A stretch of 12,078 bases of DNA, from positions 1 through 12,078 of the forward strand of contig CALRFM010000022.1 in NCBI GenBank assembly GCA_943356515.1. Direction: 5' to 3'. The notes under the pieces are model-generated. The model was not told the origin of the DNA. It did not search any database and saw nothing but the letters and a program-made list of their open reading frames with translations. Source of the DNA: Patescibacteria group bacterium (GTDB lineage Bacteria > Patescibacteriota > Microgenomatia > UBA1406 > GWC2-37-13). Both the position numbers and the translations under genes were made by a program. Shown piece by piece: positions 6,719 through 12,078 of this stretch. How positions within the stretch are numbered: position 1 is the first letter of the stretch; every line of letters begins with the position of its first letter.

Positions 6719-7717
6719 ATGAAAATAATTATGAAAAGTAGCGACTCAATACACATCACCATCTCTCCACGATCTGTGTTCCTTTTCACCGTCATTCCTC
6801 TTAGTCTCTACGGCGTATGGATTATGAAAGATCTGTTATTTTCTCTTCTTATTGGATTCATTCTTATGAGTGCGATGCGACCAGCTGTTGCGCGACTTGT
6901 AGCGAGAAAAGTACCACGGGCACTGGCTGCGGGAGTAACGTATTTAGCCTTTATTCTCATATTTCTTTCTCTTATTTGGCTTATTATCCCCCCTATTATT
7001 GTAGAGACGGGTAATTTGATTCGATCACTTCCATTTATCATTCAAGATATTTCACCAGACGCATCGGAGCTCATTAACTTTAACGAGTTGAGTCGATATA
7101 TTCCTGATGCAACCAATAATATATTTGGACTTATTACCCTGGTGTTTTCAAACGTTCTTTTTGTTATGGCAACACTCTTTTTTGGACTCTATCTACTTCT
7201 TGAAGAGAATATGATTACCGCATTTCTTAATAGGTATTTTGATCCAAAAAAAGTAACAACAATAGTTCGAATCATATCAAGTGCTGAAAAGCGCATGTCA
7301 TCGTGGTTTTGGGGCGAAATAGCACTCATGACAGTGGTTGGTACTCTAACATATATCGGCTTAACAATTATTGGGATAAAATATGCACTCCCCTTGGCGG
7401 TTCTTGCAGGACTATTGGAGGTTGTGCCAAATTTTGGACCCACCATATCTGCTATTCCCGCTATAATTCTGGGGTTTAGCACCTCATACTTTATGGGCTT
7501 TTCAGCACTTGCGCTCTATATCATCGTTCAACAACTTGAGAATAATGTTATTGTCCCCATGATTATGAAGCGCGCAGTAGGGATAAACCCCATCGTTACT
7601 CTCGTGGTTCTTTTAGTTGGTGGTAGATTAGGCGGCGTACTGGGTGTTCTTCTTGCCATCCCTATCTTCTTATTTGCAGAAACCATAATCCATGAATTTA
7701 TTGCTCCAGAAAAATAA
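6719..7717 (+). CDS. AI-2E / PerM-family membrane transporter
   Basis: Polytopic inner-membrane protein of 332 aa in the AI-2E transporter (UPF0118, PerM, TqsA) family. Members are linked to export of small molecules or to Na+/H+ exchange; the substrate here cannot be read from sequence. Hydrophobic segments lie at about 20-50, 70-95, 140-165, 200-225, 230-260, 265-275 and 300-325. The family pattern is visible: two helices, a soluble loop (about 95-135), an amphipathic stretch after YLLLEENM, then GLLEVVPNFGPTISAIPA and the AIPIFLFAE end. The start 14 bp after dnaN suggests co-transcription. The ATG at 6731 would make the protein four residues shorter. There is no good ribosome-binding site at either start. 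It is the last gene before the repeat-rich island. Confidence 0.88.
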   Translation: MKIIMKSSDSIHITISPRSVFLFTVIPLSLYGVWIMKDLLFSLLIGFILMSAMRPAVARLVARKVPRALAAGVTYLAFILIFLSLIWLIIPPIIVETGNLIRSLPFIIQDISPDASELINFNELSRYIPDATNNIFGLITLVFSNVLFVMATLFFGLYLLLEENMITAFLNRYFDPKKVTTIVRIISSAEKRMSSWFWGEIALMTVVGTLTYIGLTIIGIKYALPLAVLAGLLEVVPNFGPTISAIPAIILGFSTSYFMGFSALALYIIVQQLENNVIVPMIMKRAVGINPIVTLVVLLVGGRLGGVLGVLLAIPIFLFAETIIHEFIAPEK

Positions 7718-7736
7718 AACTCCCTCGGAAAGATAA

Positions 7737-7863
7737 TACCCCCCGCAGCAAGCAGTGGGGCACCTGTCGTTCCCGCGAAGGCGGGAATCCAGAGACTATT
7801 TTATGTCTGGATCCCCGGGTCAAGCCCGAGGATGACAGAAAGATACCCCGATGATCTACATTG
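7737..7863. repeat. Palindromic intergenic repeat element
   Basis: The core 7765-7837 is an imperfect palindrome. The left arm (7765-7793) and right arm (7806-7837) both read TGTC...TCCAGA from the outside inwards and share most of their sequence. Each arm has its own hairpin: TTCCCGC-gaag-GCGGGAA at 7770-7787 is perfect (7-bp stem), and the other (CCCCGGG, TCAA, GCCCGAGG) at 7812-7832 is imperfect. Upstream, 7741-7760 is a weaker GC-rich hairpin of the CCCCGCAGCAAGC type. Similar dispersed repeats are familiar from many unrelated bacterial genomes. It follows the AI-2E gene stop and could act as a transcript end or barrier, though there is no U-tract after it. Confidence 0.75.
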
Positions 7864-7893
7864 GGGAGTATCATTAATGATAGAATTACGGTA

Positions 7894-8553
7894 ATGGTAT
7901 TAACTACAACTCCTTCATATTCAATATTTAGCTTTTTGTTTTACTATATTTTTAATATTGTTCCAGTGATGTTTGTGGCGTATGTACTATTGTTTGCGAT
8001 ATTCCAGTTAGTATTTCGCGAGAAAAATAGAGCAATAAAGTTTACATTTTTCATTATTTGGATAGCGACCATTCTATACTTGTACTTATTTTCAGAAAGT
8101 GTAGAGACGGTGATTAGTGCGATTGTTTCAGGCTCACTATTTCAAATTGCTTTCTTACCTCCTGCTGTGCTTGGAATCTTTGTGTGGGGTGGGTTACAAA
8201 TGCATCTAAAAAAAACATTATTTGTTTTTGGTATCGGCACATTATTCTTTATTTTTCTTTACCCAAAGCCAGGAAATTATTACAAAAAAACGAGTTTCAA
8301 GCAGCCGATTTTAATGTATGAATTGCCTTTTCAAGATCCAAATACTGAATGGACGTTGCACCCAATTCGATACGACGATCATGTTGTATGCTCCTGCGCT
8401 GGGGTGGACTTGGGAAATAACTTTGGGAATTATCCATTAAATTTCTCACTTTGTATGGGGGTTACTTACTCATGTTCAACAGAAACGGTTGACCTCTGTC
8501 CAGCAACTCCACAAGGAGAATTTTGCGAAATTACTGTTGTGGGCGATCTCTAA
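7894..8553 (+). CDS. Hypothetical four-helix membrane protein with Cys-rich tail
   Basis: Not recognised. From the ATG at 7894 (MVLTTTPSYS) the protein has 219 aa. An upstream TTG at 7861 would add 11 residues but lies against the repeat and is less likely. Four hydrophobic helices can be seen at about 10-38, 50-67, 80-102 and 108-124 of the 219-aa form. The remaining roughly 90 residues are polar and contain seven Cys (in the CSC, LCMG, SCS, LCP and FCE contexts), aromatic residues and Gly, as in a disulfide-stabilised domain outside the membrane. No catalytic motif was found. It is AT-rich and stands alone on the plus strand between two repeat blocks and gene remnants, which suggests a mobile or recently acquired gene. 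Confidence 0.6.
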   Translation: MVLTTTPSYSIFSFLFYYIFNIVPVMFVAYVLLFAIFQLVFREKNRAIKFTFFIIWIATILYLYLFSESVETVISAIVSGSLFQIAFLPPAVLGIFVWGGLQMHLKKTLFVFGIGTLFFIFLYPKPGNYYKKTSFKQPILMYELPFQDPNTEWTLHPIRYDDHVVCSCAGVDLGNNFGNYPLNFSLCMGVTYSCSTETVDLCPATPQGEFCEITVVGDL

Positions 8554-8619
8554 GATATTTATGCTTTGAAAATCTTCAAGTGAGAATGTAAAAATATTTC
8601 TAGTCAGCTTTCCTGACTG

Positions 8620-8682
8620 TTTGTCAGAATTGGAGGTCACAAATTGTGACTTCCAATTGGGGATTTCAATTTCATTTTTCAA
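8620..8682 (-). pseudogene. Possible ORF6N-type gene scrap containing a 31-bp palindrome
   Basis: Positions 8628-8642 and 8644-8658 form a 15-bp inverted repeat around one central base, with one mismatch. On the minus strand it encodes NWKSQFVTSNSDK (8620-8656), which resembles from memory the W-[RK]-SQFVTSNSD segment of ORF6N DNA-binding proteins of phage and mobile elements. The residues around it do not continue the match, so at most a scrap remains. A second hairpin, AGTCAG/CTGACT (8602-8607, 8613-8618), lies beside it. The remaining 8554-8798 spacer shows nothing else. It may simply be a palindrome. Confidence 0.3.
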
Positions 8683-8771
8683 AAAAAACTACGACTCATC
8701 TTTTGATGAGGTATTAGTATTTGTGGTACCATTATATAACTATTCATTACATCACATCAGCGTGACTTCAG

Positions 8772-9160
8772 ATTATAAAAAAAATAAATACACAAGGGTT
8801 GCAGATTTATACGTTTTCACAAAATGGAAATGATTATATTTCACTCACAGATATAGCTCGGTATAAGGACAAAGAAAGAACTGATTACATAATACAGAAC
8901 TGGATGCGGACAAGAGACACAATTGACTTTTTGGGGATCTGGGAAAGAATAAATAACCCACATTTTAAACACATCGAATTCGATGGGTTTAAAAATCATG
9001 CTGGCTCAAATAGTTTTTCATTAACCCCCAAAAGATGGATTGAATCAGTTAATACCATTGGAATTATCAATAAGGCAGGTCGCTATGGAGGAGGCACTTT
9101 TACTCATAAAGATCAATTACAAAATTCATACAGACGCTATACAGGAGAACATTGTTTTTT
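8772..9160 (+). pseudogene. Broken KilA-N domain gene
   Basis: Remnant of a KilA-N DNA-binding protein, a family common in phages and bacterial mobile regions. The frame from 8772 reads KKINTQGLQIYTFSQNG, then DYISLTDIARYKD, NWMRTRDTIDFLGIWERIN, EFDGFKNHAGSNSFSLTPK and NKAGRYGGGTFTHKD, which match the family in order. Three lesions are visible. First, no ATG precedes the homologous N-terminus; the in-frame stop at 8763-8765 is followed only by ATT/ATA, with a TTG at 8799 inside the domain. Second, after FTHKD (ends 9113) the expected IAFEF... helices, about 40 residues, are missing, and the family's later segment resumes in another frame as INYKIHTDAIQENIV (9112-9156). Third, homology then stops at the GC-rich repeat near 9160. 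The TTG-started 147-aa frame to 9242 is therefore a chimera of remnant and repeat, not an intact gene. Confidence 0.8.
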
Positions 9161-9286
9161 TCAACATCCCCCCACCCCTTTGGGGCACCCCCTTCTTGAA
9201 GGGGGATCTCTTTTGAAGAAAATACATGGATTCTCAGAATGACCCCACTTCGCTCCGCTTCGACGGGATTCGGCCCTCCTTCAACA
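9161..9286. repeat. Composite GC-rich hairpin repeat
   Basis: CCCC-ttt-GGGG (9175-9185) is followed by CCCCCTTC-tt-GAAGGGGG (9188-9205), an 8-bp perfect stem. A segment around 9226-9285 then reads on the minus strand as a TCATTCTGAGAATCCATG-type repeat with a CGAAGCGGAGCGAAG block. These motifs resemble dispersed intergenic repeats seen in many draft genomes. The block replaces the 3' end of the KilA-N gene, so it marks an insertion or recombination point. It contains no convincing gene. Confidence 0.6.
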
Positions 9287-9290
9287 TATA

Positions 9291-9421
9291 GTTGTGGATA
9301 GGTTTTTACCCACAACCAACCCACAAGTTGTGGACTCCACAACTGAAAGTGAGTTTGAGGCTAAATTGTGGATAGTTGTGGATAATGAAAAAGGTACCAC
9401 AACTTTTTTGTGGATCCACAA
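9291..9421. repeat. Array of ten TTGTGG/CCACAA motifs with DnaA boxes
   Basis: TTGTGG occurs at 9292, 9328, 9366, 9376 and 9408. Its complement CCACAA occurs at 9310, 9321, 9337, 9397 and 9416: ten copies in 131 bp. TGTGGATAA at 9377-9385 is a perfect DnaA box. TGTGGATAG at 9293-9301 and 9367-9375, and TTACCCACA at 9306-9314, are one base off consensus. Several copies pair as hairpins: AGTTGTGG-act-CCACAACT (9326-9344), CCACAA/TTGTGG (9397-9413) and the 14-bp palindrome TTGTGGATCCACAA (9408-9421). It lies between the repeat block and the purF promoter. Possible roles are DnaA titration, a secondary origin element, or control of the purine operon. Confidence 0.75.
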
Positions 9422-9438
9422 CTAGAGAAGCTAAAAAC

Positions 9439-9477
9439 GCACCTTTTGTTGAAATACTGAAAGGTGCCTGATATGAT
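9439..9477 (+). promoter_or_regulatory. purF operon promoter with overlapping operator-like inverted repeat
   Basis: TTGAAA (9449-9454) and TATGAT (9472-9477) are exactly 17 bp apart. The seventh base after the -10 box is 9484, the first base of the second of two tandem GTG codons, which predicts a leaderless message. A perfect 8-bp inverted repeat, GCACCTTT (9439-9446) and AAAGGTGC (9460-9467), flanks the -35 box; its half-site centres are 21 bp apart, two helical turns. That is the layout of a repressor operator. It does not match the Bacillus PurR box. Confidence 0.6.
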
Positions 9478-9480
9478 GAG

Positions 9481-10995
9481 GTGGTGAGCACAACCTACTC
9501 AGAAGAAAAATTACTTCAAGAAAAGTGTGGCATAGTAACTCTTTATGCAAAAAACGCAACAAATCAACTCAAACCAGCACTGCTGGCTGCTATTGGGGTA
9601 CAACATCGTGGCACCCACGGCGCAGGGGTAGCATATAAGACAGATTCCAAAGCATATAAATATACAGACTCTGGACTTATTCATGAAGCTTTCACACCTA
9701 ACGTTGTAAAAAAGCTTTCTCAAAAAAGTAAATGGCTCATATTCCATACGCGCTACGGTACTAACGGCGGATATAGCAAAAAGAATATACAGCCATGTAC
9801 CATAAAAACCAAAGATGGTGATGAGTTAGCCATTGCACACAATGGAGAGTTTGTGGGGCTTATTAACTATTTTAAACTCCACAAACTGCCAGTACTCAAA
9901 AACGTAAGTGATACCTACTTATTCACCTACCTCCTCTCAAAAGCGAAGGGAGCTAATTGGAAGGAAAAAGTATTATCTACCCTCGATAAAGTGACCGGGG
10001 CATACAGTGTGGTTATCGGGATAAATAATGACATTTTTATAGCTCGCGACCCCCATGGTATTCGACCACTCATTATTGGAAAAATGAGAGGTCAATGGAT
10101 GATTGCATCAGAAACCCATGCATTTGATAAAGTAGGAGCTAAGGTAATGCGTGAAGTAAAACGTGGTGAAGTTTTGTATTTTCACAACGGAAATATGACA
10201 GTCATTCGTCATGGAGAAAAAAAACCAAAACATTTTTGTGATTTTGAATGGGCATATTTTGGAAGACCCGACTCTCTTTTGCCCCCAAATGGCGAAGGCG
10301 ACAAGCCATCAGAATGGCTTTCAGTAAGTAGATTTCGCGAACAATGTGGTCAGGAGCTTGCTAAAGAAATAACCATTAAAAATGCAACATTTATGGTAGG
10401 AGTTCCTGATTCAGGGGTTCCCTTTGCCATGGGGTATGCAACGGGCAGCAAGATGCGCTATATTCAAGCCATTGTGCGAGACCACTATGATCCACATGGA
10501 AAGCAGCGCCTTTTTATGCGCGATGATCAGATGAAACGTATTCGCAAAAAAGTACTCGGCAAACTGTCGCTCATTCCAGACAAGCGTATATGGAAAGATG
10601 CGATTGTGGTCATTGGCGACGACTCAATCATCCGCGGTAATGTGTCAGAACAATTAACAAAGGCCATATTTGCCATGGGGGCAAAAGAAGTACATTGGAT
10701 CATAGGCTACCCACCCGTAATAAAACGATGCCACTTAGGGGTGAGTATTCGTACGGAAGAAGAACTTATCGCAGCACGAAGTAAAGGAGATGCGGGTAAA
10801 ATTGCAAAAGAAATTGGGGCAACCAGCATCCATTATATCCAACCAGACATGTTTATTCGGGCTCGGCTCGAGAACGCCAAACTTACTAAACCACAAAATC
10901 CACAAGATATATTTTTGGCAAATGGCGGGTGCGGGGGTTGTACAAATGGGCGCTACCCCATAGATAGAGATGGTAATTACACAAATATAGTATGA
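9481..10995 (+). CDS. purF: Amidophosphoribosyltransferase (PurF), Fe-S type with propeptide
   Basis: Catalyses the first committed step of de novo purine synthesis: PRPP plus glutamine gives phosphoribosylamine. From the first GTG the protein has 504 aa. The N-terminal glutaminase has nucleophile Cys16 in CGIV, HTRYGTNG at 89-96, AHNGEF at 119-124 and ARDPHGIRPL at 188-197. The C-terminal transferase has VPDSGVP at 308-314 and the PRPP loop VIGDDSIIRGN at 377-387. Cys16 is preceded by a short propeptide, as in the Bacillus enzyme, and must be cleaved to free its amino group. C253, C417, C484 and C487 sit where Bacillus-type PurF holds its [4Fe-4S] cluster. Starts at 9481 and 9484 are both GTG; the promoter favours 9484. 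The stop overlaps the purN start by 4 bp (ATGA). AMP/GMP feedback is usual for the family. Confidence 0.95.
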   Translation: MVSTTYSEEKLLQEKCGIVTLYAKNATNQLKPALLAAIGVQHRGTHGAGVAYKTDSKAYKYTDSGLIHEAFTPNVVKKLSQKSKWLIFHTRYGTNGGYSKKNIQPCTIKTKDGDELAIAHNGEFVGLINYFKLHKLPVLKNVSDTYLFTYLLSKAKGANWKEKVLSTLDKVTGAYSVVIGINNDIFIARDPHGIRPLIIGKMRGQWMIASETHAFDKVGAKVMREVKRGEVLYFHNGNMTVIRHGEKKPKHFCDFEWAYFGRPDSLLPPNGEGDKPSEWLSVSRFREQCGQELAKEITIKNATFMVGVPDSGVPFAMGYATGSKMRYIQAIVRDHYDPHGKQRLFMRDDQMKRIRKKVLGKLSLIPDKRIWKDAIVVIGDDSIIRGNVSEQLTKAIFAMGAKEVHWIIGYPPVIKRCHLGVSIRTEEELIAARSKGDAGKIAKEIGATSIHYIQPDMFIRARLENAKLTKPQNPQDIFLANGGCGGCTNGRYPIDRDGNYTNIV

Positions 10996-11591
10996 AGCGT
11001 ATTGCGATACTCATCTCAAACGCAGGAACGGGAAGTAACCTACAAGCCATAATAAACGCCGTTTCCTGTCAAAAATTACCCATAACCATAGCGCTAGTTG
11101 TGAGCGATTCGCCAGACGCCAAAGGACTTTCAAGGGCAAAAAAGAACAATATCCCAACCCTTATAGTAAGTAAGCGAGACGATCTCAACGTAATCTTAAA
11201 AAAAGACCACACCATCGATTATGTGGTGCTTGCGGGATGGAAACAAATCATTCCAAACAGTATGATTCAACTCTTTGAAAACCACATTCTCAATCTTCAT
11301 CCTGGACTCATTCCAGATGGTATGGATGGAACGGTCATATGCCCAGATGGATCAATTGGTTTGTGGAACAAAGGATTATTTGCCGAAAAAGCAGTTCAAC
11401 ATGCGCTTGACAAAAAAGCATCCTATATAGGCTCAACCGTGCATTTTCTCTCAAATGAATTTGACTTTGGACCCGTGCTTGAACGGTGCTTTGTAAAAAT
11501 ACAACGTGACGATACGGTCAATTCATTGTATGATCGTCTCAAGAAAGAAGAGCATAAGATATATATAAAAGCATTAAAAAACATTATATGA
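10992..11591 (+). CDS. purN: Phosphoribosylglycinamide formyltransferase (PurN), variant with insertion
   Basis: Transfers a formyl group from 10-formyltetrahydrofolate to GAR, the third step of purine synthesis. It is 199 aa, near the family's usual length. The GAR-binding SNAGTGSNLQAI loop is at 9-20. The catalytic triad is visible as N101 and H103 in NLHPGLIP and D158 in HFLSNEFDFGPVL. Between the NLHPGLIP motif and GSTVHF the usual short PG-x-H-A segment is replaced by a longer stretch with CPDGSIGLWNKG (about 117-128). I believe this occurs in other candidate-phylum PurN proteins, but I cannot check. It overlaps purF and purD by 4 bp each (ATGA), so the three genes are translationally coupled. 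No ribosome-binding site is visible. Confidence 0.9.
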   Translation: MKRIAILISNAGTGSNLQAIINAVSCQKLPITIALVVSDSPDAKGLSRAKKNNIPTLIVSKRDDLNVILKKDHTIDYVVLAGWKQIIPNSMIQLFENHILNLHPGLIPDGMDGTVICPDGSIGLWNKGLFAEKAVQHALDKKASYIGSTVHFLSNEFDFGPVLERCFVKIQRDDTVNSLYDRLKKEEHKIYIKALKNII

Positions 11592-12078
11592 ATATTCTCA
11601 TCATAGGTTCCGGAGGTAGAGAGCATGCGCTTGGTTGGAAGATTAAGCAATCTAAACAAGCAGGCACAATCTATTTTGCACCAGGGAATGGTGGAACGTC
11701 AGAAATTGGCACTAATGTAGATATCGCAGTAGACGACATTTCTACACTCCTACAATTTACACAAAACAAGAATATTCACATTACGGTAGTTGGCCCCGAG
11801 GTTCCTCTCGCAATGGGAATTGTAGATGAATTTACCAAACATGGTCTTGCTATATTTGGTCCCAGCAAAGATGCGGCTCGGCTTGAAACAAGTAAAGCAT
11901 GGGCGACAGAATTTATGAAACGCCACCATATTCCCCATCCAGAATCGTACATCTTCAAAGATAGTAAAGAAGCGCACTCACAAATCAACTTACTCCCATG
12001 GGAAGGATTTGTCGTGAAAGCAGATGGGCTTGCCGCAGGAAAAGGAGTAATTATCTGCACATCAAAAGAAGAAGCCCA
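11588..12078 (+). CDS. purD: Phosphoribosylamine-glycine ligase (PurD), 3' end cut off by window edge
   Basis: ATP-grasp enzyme that joins glycine to phosphoribosylamine to make GAR, the second step of the pathway, using the unstable product of PurF. The visible 163 residues carry IIGSGGREHALGWK at about 5-18, an APGNGGT motif near 31-37, VVGPEVPLAMGIVD near 67-80, GPSKDAARLETSKAW near 91-105 and FVVKADGLAAGKGV near 141-154. The last marks the start of the ATP-grasp fold. The rest, including the metal-binding residues, is beyond the window. The ATG lies inside the purN stop (ATGA overlap), so this is one operon in the order F-N-D. More pur genes may follow downstream. Confidence 0.95.
   Translation, partial: MNILIIGSGGREHALGWKIKQSKQAGTIYFAPGNGGTSEIGTNVDIAVDDISTLLQFTQNKNIHITVVGPEVPLAMGIVDEFTKHGLAIFGPSKDAARLETSKAWATEFMKRHHIPHPESYIFKDSKEAHSQINLLPWEGFVVKADGLAAGKGVIICTSKEEA

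Noticed and set aside
7741..7837. Rho-independent terminator after the AI-2E gene
   Set aside because: The hairpins are GC-rich but no T-tract follows any of them. They are better explained as a dispersed palindromic repeat.
8799..9242. Intact 147-aa KilA-N protein from a TTG start
   Set aside because: Family homology begins before the TTG, breaks after FTHKD, resumes in another frame, and the final 30 residues are encoded by a GC-rich repeat.
9291..9421. CRISPR array
   Set aside because: The repeated unit is only 6-9 bp, occurs in both orientations with irregular spacing, and has no spacer-like units.

Overview
This window looks like the replication-origin region of a small, AT-rich bacterial chromosome, probably a Candidate Phyla Radiation (Patescibacteria, Parcubacteria-like) genome. 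That placement is inferred from compact genes, very short spacers, an almost complete lack of Shine-Dalgarno sequences, a divergent PurN type and KilA-N debris. I cannot search databases, so it is tentative. The replication genes are dnaA and dnaN. Everything left of about 4030 runs on the minus strand and everything right of it on the plus strand, as expected for genes transcribed away from an origin.

Left arm (1-4028, minus strand), in transcription order: a ComFC-type competence phosphoribosyltransferase; a 152-aa surface protein with an IPETG sortase-like tail and its own strong promoter; recA; recX; and RNase Y, cut by the window edge. These are DNA-uptake, recombination and RNA-decay functions.

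Centre (4029-6704): an AT-rich spacer holds a likely dnaA promoter and two abutting DnaA boxes. It is followed by dnaA and a 114-bp dnaA-dnaN spacer. The spacer carries DnaA boxes, a short GC block and a run of DnaA-trio triplets, the layout of a basal origin-unwinding element. dnaN follows, then an AI-2E/PerM-family membrane protein gene (6719-7717).

Accessory island (7718-9480): a palindromic intergenic repeat, an unrecognised four-helix membrane protein with a Cys-rich tail, a palindrome that may be an ORF6N gene scrap, a clearly broken KilA-N gene, a second block of hairpin repeats, and a 130-bp array of ten TTGTGG/CCACAA motifs that includes a perfect DnaA box. The array ends just before the purF promoter, which is overlapped by a perfect 8-bp inverted repeat.

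Right arm (9481-12078): purF-purN-purD, joined by two 4-bp ATGA overlaps, encode the first three steps of de novo purine synthesis; purD runs off the window.

The most interesting items are the DnaA-trio origin element, the distant TTGTGG array in front of the purine operon, and two strong promoters (for the IPETG gene and for purF) whose predicted transcription start falls exactly on a start codon, suggesting leaderless mRNAs.
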